DNA of 64,000 nt from JAKACA01 sp049510975 (GCA_049510975.1 JBEKYM010000002.1:62001-126000); one strand, 5' to 3'. Shown: positions 55,994 through 63,880, counted from the stretch's first letter. Made by a program: numbers and translations. The notes: a model not told the origin generated them from the sequence alone.

Positions 55994-56737
55994 TCAGCCC
56001 TCGTCGACGAACGCCGGCCGAAGGCGCTCGAGGCTGGCACTGAGCAGCCGCGACACGTGCATCTGGCTCAGGCCGACGCGGACGGCGATCTCCGATTGGG
56101 TGAGCCCTTCGAAGAATCGCAGCCGCAAGATGAGCTGCTCCCGGGGCGGCAACGCGGCAAGTGCCTGGACGAGCACCGTTCGGTTCTCGAAGCCCGAGAA
56201 GCTGAGGTCGTCGCTCCCGAGACGGGCCGAAAGCGGCTCCTGCTCGTCGTCGGGAGCATCGATGGACGAGCTGCGGTAACCCTGACCTGCTTCCATCGCC
56301 TCGAGGACTGCATCCTCCGGCACCTCAAGATATCCGGCGATCTCGGCGATGGTCGGAGACCGGTTGAGCTGTAGGGAAAGGGCGTTCAGGGCCTGACCGA
56401 GCTCGAGATAGAGCTCTTGGAGGCGGCGGGGCGCACGCACCGACCAACCCTTGTCACGAAAGTGGTGCTTCAGCTCGCCGAGCACGGTACGAGTGGCGAA
56501 CGTGCTGAACTCGACACCCCGTTCCGGGTCAAAGCGCTCCACGGCCTTGATCAGCGCCAACGATGCCACTTGGAAGAGGTCGTCGTACGGCTCGCCCCGG
56601 TTGGAGAAGCGCCGCGCGAGGATGCGGGCGAGACCGAGGTTCGCCGTCACCAGCTCGTCGCGTAGGACGACGTCGCGAGTCCTCGCGTATTCGGCGAACT
56701 GCTCGCGGAGACTGCTGTTCGCCCTGTCCTCGGACAT
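55994..56737 (-). CDS. Stress-response sigma factor (SigB/SigF/SigG type)
   Basis: A 247-residue sigma factor of the SigB/F group with regions 2 (ELVTANLGLARILARRFSNRGEPYDDLFQVASLALIKAVERFDPERGVEFSTFATRTVLGELKHHFRDKGW), 3 (VRAPRRLQELYLELGQALN) and 4 (LPPREQLILRLRFFEGLTQSEIAVRVGLSQMHVSRLLSASL). ATG at 56737 overlaps the RsbW-type stop (TGATG). It is the last gene of an rsbV-rsbW-sigB order, so its activity is presumably set by the partner-switching pair upstream. Confidence 0.93.
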   Translation of the reverse strand: MSEDRANSSLREQFAEYARTRDVVLRDELVTANLGLARILARRFSNRGEPYDDLFQVASLALIKAVERFDPERGVEFSTFATRTVLGELKHHFRDKGWSVRAPRRLQELYLELGQALNALSLQLNRSPTIAEIAGYLEVPEDAVLEAMEAGQGYRSSSIDAPDDEQEPLSARLGSDDLSFSGFENRTVLVQALAALPPREQLILRLRFFEGLTQSEIAVRVGLSQMHVSRLLSASLERLRPAFVDEG

Positions 56738-57126
56738 CAGAGGGTGGATCGGGTACGGCGCTTGCGCAGCCATGCCCGGCACTGATGGGGCAGCACCGTG
56801 TCGCGGCCGTGCTCGTCCACGAGAGCGTCGAGGATCCGCAACGACCACTCCCCTTCGGGATCGTCGCCGTCCGGGCGCGGCAGCACGTCCATGTCGACCG
56901 TGCACGAGATCTCGATGAGGTCCTCGTCACGGCTGAGCTGCAGACGCATTGGCCCGGTCCCGGCACCGCCCGTCACCGACAAGCAGATCTCGTCGGCTGC
57001 AAGCCGAAGGTCGTCGATCTCCTCGACGGAGAACTCGGCCTGCGCCGCCAATGTGGCGGCGGCAAAGCGGACGAGCACCATCAGCTCGGGCTTCACAGGC
57101 AGCGTCAGGTCGATGACATCGTTCAC
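56737..57126 (-). CDS. rsbW: RsbW-like anti-sigma serine kinase
   Basis: A 129-residue GHKL-fold protein with FAAATLAAQAEFSVEEIDDLRLAADEICLSV, the RsbW-type N box. Glu/Asp residues for Mg-ATP are present, but the later G boxes are diverged. It should bind the sigma factor encoded immediately after it and phosphorylate the STAS antagonist encoded just before it. GTG at 57126 has a strong AGGAAGG 8 bases upstream. The gene order and its 17-base gap to the STAS gene support the assignment. Confidence 0.82.
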   Translation of the reverse strand: MNDVIDLTLPVKPELMVLVRFAAATLAAQAEFSVEEIDDLRLAADEICLSVTGGAGTGPMRLQLSRDEDLIEISCTVDMDVLPRPDGDDPEGEWSLRILDALVDEHGRDTVLPHQCRAWLRKRRTRSTL

Positions 57127-57143
57127 GATGAATACCTTCCTCT

Positions 57144-57518
57144 TCAGCTCGTGGCGTCGTGCGGGACAGTGCCGAGAGCGGCCTCTACGGACGTCGAAAT
57201 ACGAAACGTCCCGTGAAGTCCGGTGATCGTCAAGAGCTTCACGAGACGCGGCCCCACGCCGACGAGGTGGAGCTCCCCGCCGAGCTCCCGGCACCGCTTG
57301 AGCGTGCTGACGAGCACTCCGAGCCCGGCCGAGTCAACGAACGTCGTGCGGCCCAGATCCACGACGATCGTGCACGACTCGGTCCCGAGCCGATCAAGAA
57401 GGCTGACCCGAAGCTGTTGAGCCGTGGCGAGGTCGATCTCACCGGAGACGGACACGACCGGTATGCCGTCGGTCAAAGTCGTCTCGATCCCGAAGGCCGG
57501 ATCCACCATCTTCTCCAT
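57144..57518 (-). CDS. rsbV: STAS-domain anti-sigma factor antagonist (RsbV-type)
   Basis: A 124-residue STAS protein. Residues about 10-110 form the fold, and TTFVDSAGLGVLVSTLKR carries the serine that RsbW-type kinases phosphorylate. When unphosphorylated it should sequester the RsbW-type kinase and free the sigma factor. ATG at 57518 is reached directly after six 15-bp repeats; ATG at 57509 is an alternative. The first gene of the sigma operon. Confidence 0.92.
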   Translation of the reverse strand: MEKMVDPAFGIETTLTDGIPVVSVSGEIDLATAQQLRVSLLDRLGTESCTIVVDLGRTTFVDSAGLGVLVSTLKRCRELGGELHLVGVGPRLVKLLTITGLHGTFRISTSVEAALGTVPHDATS

Positions 57519-57608
57519 TCAGCCAACATCGTCTCAGCCAACATCGTTTCAGCCAACATCGTCTCAGCCAACATCGTCTCAGCCAACATCATCTCAGCCA
57601 ACATCGTT
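57519..57608 (-). repeat. Six 15-bp tandem repeats abutting the rsbV-type start codon
   Basis: Six units of TCAGCCAACATCGTC (plus strand; single-base variants) occupy 57519-57608 and end at the base next to the start codon of the STAS gene. On the minus strand each reads GACGATGTTGGCTGA, bringing a TGA in frame with the gene and an ATGTTGGCTGA in another frame. The array replaces the normal ribosome-site region. Confidence 0.9.
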
Positions 57609-57855
57609 TCGGAGCACCGGTCGCCGCCCAGCGTTGGCTCCGCCGGCGGGGCGTGCCGGCGCTGTCCGCCGGCGGGAGTCGGGCCCTTCGCAGGTCGCCC
57701 ATGGGTATACCAGGCGGACGGACGACTCCGGACGGTAGTGCGAGCGGTTTCGCGTTTCGAGGAGCCGGGCATGAAGTGCCGGCGGACTACAACGATGTGG
57801 CCGCGCCGGCGCTCCCGTCGGTACGTCGGGGCCGGAAGTGACGGAGGTGGTCGTG
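57609..57855. other. Intergenic part of a 337-bp region before the DUF5670-like gene
   Basis: With the repeat array this makes a 337-bp region without a convincing gene. It holds the promoter candidate at 57746-57772. A 62-codon plus-strand frame (57653-57841) is present, but its composition is Arg/Pro/Gly-biased and I do not call it a gene. Confidence 0.6.
57746..57772 (+). promoter_or_regulatory. Candidate SigB/SigF-type promoter
   Basis: GGTTT (57746-57750) and GGGCAT (57767-57772) are 16 bases apart, one mismatch from the GTTT-N15-17-GGGTAT pattern of actinobacterial SigB/SigF regulons. It lies about 85 bases upstream of the mini membrane gene followed by hsp20. It supports control by the neighbouring sigma factor but is only a motif match. 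Confidence 0.35.
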
Positions 57856-58023
57856 ATGGGCTTGATACTGGTCGTCTTATTGCTCGCGCTCATTTTGGGT
57901 TCGCTGGGCTTCGCCGTTCACCTGTTGTGGTTCGTGGCCGTCGTCGTCTTCCTCTTCTGGCTGGCGGGCTTTGCCTTCGGCCGCGGCCGCACCACGGGCA
58001 CCCGCGGCTGGTATCGGTGGTGA
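57856..58023 (+). CDS. Small hydrophobic protein (DUF5670/lmo0937-like)
   Basis: A 55-residue protein composed of two hydrophobic helices (LILVVLLLALILGSLGFAVHLLWFVAVVVFLFWLAGFAFG) with a basic tail, similar to the small stress-associated membrane proteins of this type. GGAGG precedes ATG 57856 at about 6 bases, so that start is preferred over GTG 57838. The Hsp20 gene follows 52 bases later. Confidence 0.75.
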   Translation: MGLILVVLLLALILGSLGFAVHLLWFVAVVVFLFWLAGFAFGRGRTTGTRGWYRW

Positions 58024-58075
58024 GCGCCCGGATCGACCGGATGGCGAAGACCTGCCGACGGGTAGGGGGTTGACC

Positions 58076-58480
58076 ATGGTCGCCGCCATGCCCGAGTTGC
58101 CAGAGGTCGCCGATGGAGGCGGCAGGCGACCGAGGACGCATCTGTCCCGACTGACCGGGCCGAGCCCGATCAGGGCCATGGATCCGTTCTCGTTGCGATC
58201 CGTCTTGGCGCTTGACGTCTATCGGACCGAGACGGAGTGGTGCGTTGAGATCGACGTCCCCGGCGTCGACTCTTCCGAGATCGAGATCGAGGCATCCGGT
58301 CGCAGGCTCACGATCAGCGCTCACCGGCGGCGCCGCGGCGCAGAGCTCGCCTTCGGCGAGCGGGAGCATGGCCGATTCTCGCGGGAGCTCCTCGTGAGCG
58401 ACGACTTGGATCTCCAGAAGCGCCGCGTGATCCACGACGAGGGCGTCCTCACGATCGCAATTCCCCTCGTCGATCGATGA
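58076..58480 (+). CDS. Hsp20/alpha-crystallin small heat-shock protein
   Basis: A 134-residue chaperone. The alpha-crystallin domain (about 45-130) shows ETEWCVEIDVPGVDSSEIEIEASGRRLTISAHR and ends with GVLTIAIPLVDR, close to the usual GVLT(V/I)xxP signature, though the I-x-I tail motif is short. It holds unfolded proteins in a soluble state under stress. ATG at 58076 follows GTAGGGGG. A 40-residue N-terminal arm precedes the domain. Confidence 0.92.
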   Translation: MVAAMPELPEVADGGGRRPRTHLSRLTGPSPIRAMDPFSLRSVLALDVYRTETEWCVEIDVPGVDSSEIEIEASGRRLTISAHRRRRGAELAFGEREHGRFSRELLVSDDLDLQKRRVIHDEGVLTIAIPLVDR

Positions 58481-58632
58481 GCTCGCTGAAGAGCTCAAGG
58501 ACTCCAGCGGTTCCGGTGCCAAGCAGGGTTCCGGTGCCAAGCAGCTCGCGTGGCGAGGACCGCTCAGACACCCGGGCTTGTCGCGTGGGTGCCAGGTCTC
58601 GCTCCCGCTGAGGCCGGCCACGGAAAGCAACA
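58481..58632. other. Intergenic region after hsp20
   Basis: Contains a 17-bp direct repeat (GGTTCCGGTGCCAAGCA, twice, about 58509-58545). No gene is supported. Confidence 0.6.
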
Positions 58633-58670
58633 AAGGCGCCGCAGCCGGAGTAGTCCGGCCGCGGCGCCTT
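58633..58670. terminator. Strong bidirectional hairpin terminator
   Basis: AAGGCGCCGC-a-GCCGGA, a 4-base loop GTAG, then TCCGGC-c-GCGGCGCCTT form a 16-pair stem with one mismatch. On the minus strand it is followed by TTGTTGCTTT-like sequence. It lies 14 bases after the stop of the DUF4383 gene and also between that gene and the convergent hsp20 gene. Confidence 0.8.
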
Positions 58671-58684
58671 GAACAGTGGGGGTG

Positions 58685-59278
58685 TCAGCGATACTGGACT
58701 GGCTGTATCGGGTCGTTCGAGACGACCGTGCCACCAGTCGGCTGCGCGGTCGTCGGCGGCGGCGAGTTGGCGCCAGCCTGTAGGTCAGCCTGGCTCGTCG
58801 AGGCTCGCTCCACGACAACGGCACGGCGTGAGGAGAAGATGGGCGAGACCGCCGCTGTCACCAGCAGCACGGCACCGACGACGATGAAGAAGATCCCATT
58901 GCCCCGGGTATAGGCCCAGTTCTTGAAGAACGGCTTGTCGTCGAGCGCGACGATCAGCCCGAAGGCGAGCAGTACGACACCGAAGAAAGACGTCGTCCCC
59001 TTCGCCGAGCCCGGGTAGGCGCCGCCGGCCAGCACCAGTACTCCCACCGCCAATTCGGCGAGAGCCGAGAGCGGCGTCACACCGAGGCCCGCCACTTGGG
59101 AGTGCGCGAACGCCAAGTGCGAGAAGCTCGTGCCCGCCCGGGCGAGGCCGACCCCGCCCAGCACCACGAGCAAGATGCCCGCGACGACGGCGACGAGCTG
59201 CGATGGGCTCCAAGAAGCCCGCCGAACCTCACGCACCACTGCGCCGTCTTGATTCACCACTTGTCTGCGTCGTTGCAC
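58685..59278 (-). CDS. DUF4383 membrane protein
   Basis: A 197-residue protein with four hydrophobic segments (LVAVVAGILLVVLGGVGL, PLSALAELAVGVLVLAGG, FFGVVLLAFGLIVAL and GIFFIVVGAVLLVTAAV) matching the actinobacterial DUF4383 family of stress-associated membrane proteins. A Pro/Ser/Thr-rich cytoplasmic tail of about 40 residues follows. GAAGGAGG precedes the GTG start. The biochemical role is unknown. It is closed by the hairpin at 58633-58670. Confidence 0.85.
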   Translation of the reverse strand: MQRRRQVVNQDGAVVREVRRASWSPSQLVAVVAGILLVVLGGVGLARAGTSFSHLAFAHSQVAGLGVTPLSALAELAVGVLVLAGGAYPGSAKGTTSFFGVVLLAFGLIVALDDKPFFKNWAYTRGNGIFFIVVGAVLLVTAAVSPIFSSRRAVVVERASTSQADLQAGANSPPPTTAQPTGGTVVSNDPIQPVQYR

Positions 59279-59451
59279 GGTTGTATTCCTCCTTCACCGG
59301 ATATCGGTTGTCGGACTTAGGTGCCCGCAACGGCAATCACCGAAACGCCAGCTGTCCTGCGGAGTTCGCTCGCAGCGCCACCCGGGCGGTGGCGATCGCG
59401 TTCGACCTCCAGCGATTGAGCCGCATGGTGAACGGGCATGGACGACCCCAG

Positions 59452-59471
59452 GCGACCGCAAAGGCGGTCGC
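59452..59471 (+). promoter_or_regulatory. Perfect hairpin in the csbD leader
   Basis: GCGACCGC-AAAG-GCGGTCGC is an 8-bp perfect stem with a 4-base loop, 26 bases before the csbD start and just before its ribosome site. It could be an RNA stabiliser, a translational switch or an attenuator; no T tract follows. Confidence 0.5.
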
Positions 59472-59497
59472 ACTCCAGAAGTGAGGAGCAACACGAG

Positions 59498-59686
59498 ATG
59501 GCGAACCGGGCTTCAGCCAAAGCGACAGAGATCAAGGGCAAAGCCAAGGAGTTGGCGGGCAAGGCGACGGACGACCGAAGCCTCGAGGCCAAGGGCAAGG
59601 GCGAGCAGTTGAAGGGGCGAGCTGCTACGGCGGGCGCCGACTTGAAGAGTGCCGCCCGAAAGGTGCGCAAGGCTGCACAGCGATGA
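59498..59686 (+). CDS. CsbD-like stress protein
   Basis: A 62-residue Lys/Ala-rich helical protein of the CsbD family, which is SigB-controlled in Bacillus. KATEIKGKAKELAGKATDDRSLEAKGKGEQLKG contains the family's repeated KGK pattern. GAGGAG lies before ATG 59498. Its stop overlaps the next gene (ATGA), so both are one operon. Confidence 0.88.
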   Translation: MANRASAKATEIKGKAKELAGKATDDRSLEAKGKGEQLKGRAATAGADLKSAARKVRKAAQR

Positions 59687-60066
59687 AGAACGTCTGGAAG
59701 GGATTGGTCGTAGGTGGTCTCACGGGTGTGGCGGCAGGAGTCCTGCTCGATCTCGCTCACCGTGGATCCGAACTGGCGGGCAGCGCAGGCAAGCGGGCAG
59801 TCGACCTGGCCCCAGCAGCGGCCGAGCGGTTGAAGTCAGCTGCGACGACCGGGGCGGCCAAGCTGCAGGGTTCTGACGTCGGCGATCACGTGAAGGAGGT
59901 GGGCGATCACGTGAAGGAGCTCGCACACCGACTGGGAGACTCGCTGGCGGACTCAGAGGTTGCCGAGCACGCCCGCGACCGGATCGAGCGGGCAGCTCAT
60001 CAGAGTGCTGATGTCATCCGGACGGTGCGCGACGGCGTCCCGGCCGGCAAGGGCGGCGAGAGCTGA
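59683..60066 (+). CDS. YtxH-like small membrane-anchored protein
   Basis: A 127-residue protein with an N-terminal glycine-rich hydrophobic helix (WKGLVVGGLTGVAAGVLLDLA) followed by a long amphipathic, Ala/Lys-rich region, as in YtxH-type stress proteins. The tail contains the tandem heptads GDHVKEV-GDHVKEL. It is coupled to csbD by overlap. The function is unknown; co-occurrence with CsbD suggests an envelope stress role (inference). Confidence 0.75.
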   Translation: MKNVWKGLVVGGLTGVAAGVLLDLAHRGSELAGSAGKRAVDLAPAAAERLKSAATTGAAKLQGSDVGDHVKEVGDHVKELAHRLGDSLADSEVAEHARDRIERAAHQSADVIRTVRDGVPAGKGGES

Positions 60067-60076
60067 CCGACCGCGA

Positions 60077-60871
60077 TCAGTCGGCTTTGCTGATGCTCTC
60101 GAGGTACGCCGGCCGCCCGAGCAGGTAACCCTGCCCGACCTTGATGTGGAGCGACCGCAGCGCCTCGAGCTCCTCCTCGGTCTCGATCCCTTCGGCCAAG
60201 CTGACGGAGCCGGCCTGAGTGGCGAGAGACCCGAAGGCCATGACGATCGCCTGCTTCACCAGATCGAGATCCACGCCGCGCGTGACGTCCGTGTCGATCT
60301 TGATGATGTCCGGGCGAATGTCGAGCATGTGGCGCAAGCTCACATCTGCCAAGCCGGCATCGTCGATGGCGATCCTCACGCCGGTCGAGCGCAATTCGTC
60401 GATGGCGCCCGTGAAGTGCTGGAAGTCGTCGACGGCGGCGTCTTCCTTGATCTCGAGCACGACCCGGGCCCGCTGGTCCGGACCGATGAGCTCAGACAGC
60501 TCCGGTGAGCCAGCGGTGGACGGCGACACGTTCATTGAGATGAAGGCGCCGTCGGGCAGCTCGTCGAGCTGTTTCAGGGCGGAGGTGACGGCAAGGAGCT
60601 CGAGCTGCTGCGTGAGTCCTTGTGCCTCGGCGGCCGAGAACCAGGCCTGCGGCGAGACAATCTCCTCCTCGGGGAAGCGAGCGAGGGCTTCATAGCCGAT
60701 GCACTCCCGCGTCCCGAGGTCCACGATGGGCTGAAACGCCATCTTGATGGACCCGCCTTTCAGGATGCGCGGAACGTCCAGCCAGGGCACCGATTCCGAC
60801 GCCTCGGCGGCAAGATCCGAAGATGCCGCCTCAGCGATCAACTCCAGGTGCATCCGCGAATCTTCCGTCAC
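60077..60871 (-). CDS. EAL-domain protein (probable c-di-GMP phosphodiesterase)
   Basis: A 264-residue protein that is almost entirely an EAL domain (about 35-262), with no sensor or GGDEF part. Catalytic positions can be seen: Glu61 in YEALARF, MNVSP, Glu in LEIKE, the Asp pair in IAIDDAG, Lys in IIKIDTD and AEGIETEEE. It may hydrolyse cyclic di-GMP. GTG at 60871 follows AAGGAG at 7 bases and is preferred over the upstream GTG 60895. It is convergent with the YtxH-like gene. Confidence 0.88.
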   Translation of the reverse strand: MTEDSRMHLELIAEAASSDLAAEASESVPWLDVPRILKGGSIKMAFQPIVDLGTRECIGYEALARFPEEEIVSPQAWFSAAEAQGLTQQLELLAVTSALKQLDELPDGAFISMNVSPSTAGSPELSELIGPDQRARVVLEIKEDAAVDDFQHFTGAIDELRSTGVRIAIDDAGLADVSLRHMLDIRPDIIKIDTDVTRGVDLDLVKQAIVMAFGSLATQAGSVSLAEGIETEEELEALRSLHIKVGQGYLLGRPAYLESISKAD

Positions 60872-60966
60872 AAGCCCACTCCTTACCGGTTCCACAGGGG
60901 AGATCTTCTCACGCTGAGTGATTGTCGCGCGCCAAATCGGTCACGCGCCGTAGCTTTCCGCTCGAA

Positions 60967-62328
60967 TCACCCGTCGACCAGGCGCTTGAACTCCTCATCT
61001 TCTACGCCCGCGGCTTGCTGATCGGCAAGATGATCCAGCCACTGTTGTGCTGGCTCGCTCTGCATGGCGTCGACCATCTGCTTCGGGATGGCCTTCATCA
61101 CGTAGTCGGCTGGCATCAAAGGTTCGACGCGGGTCCGGCGAGCCAAAGCCGCCTCGATCACGGGGGCCCATTTGGCTGCTTTGGCGCGAGATGCCGCCTC
61201 GTCCCGTTCCGTGAACTCGGGCAGCACCTGGGTGCCGAACAGCTCGATCGCCTCCATGATGTGCTCGTGGCGGTTCTTGCCTGCCTGCATGACGAAGATC
61301 AGCTGGTCGACGCCGGCGTCCTCGTATCGCCGGAAGAACTCTCGCAGTTGCGACGGCGTCCCGGTGGCGCCGCGCAGACCGGTCGTATCACCGGAAGCTG
61401 CCTTGGCGCCGAGCGTTTGCATGCGGTTGGCGAGTGTCGCCTCCGGGGAGTACCCCATCTTGCCCCGGCGCTCCTGGAACTCCTCCCAGACGTTCGTCGA
61501 GGCAGGAACGTGCTCGCCGAACACGTAAAAGTGTGCCAGCGAGTAGCCGAAGAAGTTGGCGCCTTCGAGACCCCGGGCGATGGCGTCGTCCTCGTTCTCG
61601 GCGCACATCATCGGCGAGACGCAGGCGACCTGGGGGTTGACCGCCAGTCCCACGGGTACGCACTTGGTCCGCAGCACCTCCTCGTAGTCGTCGACCCACT
61701 TCCTGGCGTCCTCCGGCTCGATGAAGGCGAAGCTGAGAGCTCCGATTCCCTTCTCGGCGGCGAGGAGGATCGTGTCCCGGCGGCTGCATGCCACCCAGAG
61801 GGGCGGGTGCGGCCGCTGCACCGGTTTTGGGACGACGTTGCGGGGAGGCATCTTGACAAAGGCTCCGTCCACGCCCCCGAAAGGCGACTCGGTCATGCAG
61901 CGGATCGCCACCTCGAGACCCTCGAGCCAGGCTTCACGTTTCACGGCGGGGTCGATGCCAAAACCCCCCAGCTCTGCTTCGGACGCAGATTCGCCTGACC
62001 CGAACTCGACGCGCCCGTTGGAGACCAGGTCGAGCATGGCGATGCGCTCGGCAGTGCGCGCCGGGTGGTTGTAGGCGGCGGCCGTCTGCACGATTCCGTG
62101 CCCGATCCGCATGCGCTTGGTCCGCTGACTCGCGGCCGCCAGGAACACCTCGGGCGCGCTCGAGTGCGAGTACTCCTCCAAGAAGTGGTGCTCGACCTCC
62201 CAGAGGTACTGGATGCCGAGTCGGTCGGCGAGCTCGATCTGTTCGAGAGCGTCGTTGATCAGCTGTTGCTCGCTGTCGTCGCGCCACGGACGGGGCAGCT
62301 GGTGCTCGTAGAAGATGCCGAACTTCAC
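60967..62328 (-). CDS. LLM-class flavin-dependent oxidoreductase
   Basis: A 453-residue luciferase-like protein, longer than the F420-type enzyme at 47132. MKFGIFYEHQLPRPW, HHFLEEYSHSSAPEVFLAAASQRTKRMRIGHGIV and LDLVSNGRVEFGSGESASEAELGGFG match the flavin-dependent monooxygenase (limonene monooxygenase-like) group. The C-terminal 100 residues are an extra helical extension. GTG at 62328 overlaps the LOG-type gene stop. It is part of a phytanoyl dioxygenase-LOG-LLM string. Confidence 0.85.
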   Translation of the reverse strand: MKFGIFYEHQLPRPWRDDSEQQLINDALEQIELADRLGIQYLWEVEHHFLEEYSHSSAPEVFLAAASQRTKRMRIGHGIVQTAAAYNHPARTAERIAMLDLVSNGRVEFGSGESASEAELGGFGIDPAVKREAWLEGLEVAIRCMTESPFGGVDGAFVKMPPRNVVPKPVQRPHPPLWVACSRRDTILLAAEKGIGALSFAFIEPEDARKWVDDYEEVLRTKCVPVGLAVNPQVACVSPMMCAENEDDAIARGLEGANFFGYSLAHFYVFGEHVPASTNVWEEFQERRGKMGYSPEATLANRMQTLGAKAASGDTTGLRGATGTPSQLREFFRRYEDAGVDQLIFVMQAGKNRHEHIMEAIELFGTQVLPEFTERDEAASRAKAAKWAPVIEAALARRTRVEPLMPADYVMKAIPKQMVDAMQSEPAQQWLDHLADQQAAGVEDEEFKRLVDG

Positions 62329-62948
62329 TGAGGTCTCCGATCAGCCGTGTCATCGAGCAGTTGCGAGAGCGCCGGAGACGAGTCGACCCATTTCCGGACA
62401 TCGATCGGGACCCAGGCCGCCATCAACTCGAGGAGCCGTTCGACGTCGGTCTCGGCGTGGATGGAACTGCGGTGCTGGGAGCGGAGATACCCCTCCTCGA
62501 CAGCGTGGTCGAAGAACGCCAGCAGGTCGTCGTAGTAGCCGGCGACGTTCAGGATCCCTGTCGGCTTGTCGTGCAGGCCGAGCTGCGACCACGTGATGAT
62601 CTCGGCCAGTTCGTCGAGGGTGCCGAGACCGCCCGGCAGTGCGATGAACCCGTCGGACAGCTCGGCCATCGCTGCCTTGCGCTCGTGCATCGACCCCACG
62701 ACGTGCAACTCGGTCAGCCCCTCGTGGGCGATCTCGGCGTCGACGAGCACGCCGGGGATGACGCCGATCACACGCCCTCCTGCTTCGAGCGCCGAGTCGG
62801 CCAGCAGCCCCATCGTGCCGACGCGGGCGCCGCCGTAGACGACGTCGATGTCGGCTGCCACGAGCGCCTGCGCGAGTTGGCGGACGGCCGCCGAGTACTC
62901 GAGGCGGCGACCGAAGCTCGAGCCGCAAAAGACGCAGACGGACCTCAT
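62325..62948 (-). CDS. LOG family (cytokinin riboside 5'-monophosphate phosphoribohydrolase-like) protein
   Basis: A 207-residue Rossmann-like protein of the TIGR00730/LOG family. The substrate and catalytic motifs GGLGTLDEL (PGGLGTLDELAEI) and VCVFCGSS with YGGARVGTMG are intact. Members remove ribose phosphate from nucleotides such as AMP or cytokinin precursors. ATG at 62948 follows AAGGGTGACGG. Its stop overlaps the LLM start. A decarboxylase annotation sometimes given to this family is not supported. Confidence 0.9.
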   Translation of the reverse strand: MRSVCVFCGSSFGRRLEYSAAVRQLAQALVAADIDVVYGGARVGTMGLLADSALEAGGRVIGVIPGVLVDAEIAHEGLTELHVVGSMHERKAAMAELSDGFIALPGGLGTLDELAEIITWSQLGLHDKPTGILNVAGYYDDLLAFFDHAVEEGYLRSQHRSSIHAETDVERLLELMAAWVPIDVRKWVDSSPALSQLLDDTADRRPQ

Positions 62949-63000
62949 GCCGTCACCCTTGCAGACGAGCCGCGCCCTGGCCAGACAACGCCAGCCGTTC

Positions 63001-63825
63001 TCACGGGTTCGGTCCTGAGACCTCTCCGGACCGGACCACGAAGAACTGTCGGGCCGGGTCGTCGTGTCGTTGGCGCACGAGCTCGCCCGACTCGTCTGCG
63101 CGCACGGACTCGGCCCCGTCCGGTGCGTACTGCACGATGTAGGCCTTGCGGACCGCCGACGAGAGGTTCGGCCCGGTGCGATGTGGGGTGAGCGACGAGA
63201 ACACCACGATCGACCCCGCCTCGGCCTCCACGGGAACGGCATCGGGCGGGTCATCGACGCACTGCCATCCGGGGTCGGTCCACCAGTGCTCGAGCGTCCC
63301 GAGCCGATGGAGCCCAGGCACGACCCATGGACACCCGTTCTCCACGGTGGCATCGACGAGCGGCACCCAACAGGTCAGGTACTGCTGCGGCTCGACGAAG
63401 TTGTAACCGTTGTCCTGGTGCCAGGGAAACTCCTTCGGGGACTCGGGCTTCTTGTAGACGGCCTGATCCCAGTAGAGACGGACGTCCGGCCCGACGAGGT
63501 CGGCGGCGACGTCTGCCATCACCTCGCTCGAGACGAAGGAGCGGGCAGCGGGGCAACGGGTCACGAGGTGCACCGTGAACGTGATGGCGTCCGCATCGGC
63601 GATGAAGATGCGGCCACCGGGCTGGGTTCGTAACAGCGCCGTCATCTCGTCCTCGAACGGATCGATCGCCGCTGTCAGGGCAGCGATCATGTCCAGATCG
63701 AGGACGCCTGCCAGCACGAAGTAGCCGAGCTCGTTCCAGGCCGCCACATTGTCCGCCGTGAGGCGGCGGAACGGCCCGGAAGGCGGACGCCACTCGAAGT
63801 CGGCATTGAGACGGTGCGGCTTCAC
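63001..63825 (-). CDS. Phytanoyl-CoA dioxygenase family (Fe(II)/2-oxoglutarate) protein
   Basis: A 274-residue non-haem iron oxygenase. The facial triad is His and Asp in WHQDNGYN and the distal His in LTPHRTGPN, followed by the 2-oxoglutarate-binding Arg region. NELGYFVLAGVL near the N-terminus and CWVPLVDATVENGCPWVVPGLH in the core are PhyH-like. It probably hydroxylates a small lipid or secondary metabolite. GTG at 63825 is the start. A second PhyH-like gene starts divergently at 63881. Confidence 0.9.
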   Translation of the reverse strand: MKPHRLNADFEWRPPSGPFRRLTADNVAAWNELGYFVLAGVLDLDMIAALTAAIDPFEDEMTALLRTQPGGRIFIADADAITFTVHLVTRCPAARSFVSSEVMADVAADLVGPDVRLYWDQAVYKKPESPKEFPWHQDNGYNFVEPQQYLTCWVPLVDATVENGCPWVVPGLHRLGTLEHWWTDPGWQCVDDPPDAVPVEAEAGSIVVFSSLTPHRTGPNLSSAVRKAYIVQYAPDGAESVRADESGELVRQRHDDPARQFFVVRSGEVSGPNP

Positions 63826-63880
63826 GCCCGGACCGTACGGCCGCTGACGGCAGGTGTCAACGAAAGTACGCTGCAGCGGG

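Noticed and set aside
57519..57608. CRISPR array
   Set aside because: The units are contiguous 15-bp copies with no spacers and no cas genes are nearby.
57703..57708. GGGTAT as a SigF -10 element
   Set aside because: No GTTT lies 15-17 bases upstream on the plus strand; the site at 57746-57772 fits better.
57653..57841. Plus-strand 62-codon frame between the STAS gene and the mini membrane gene
   Set aside because: No ribosome site, Arg/Gly/Pro-biased composition and no recognisable features.
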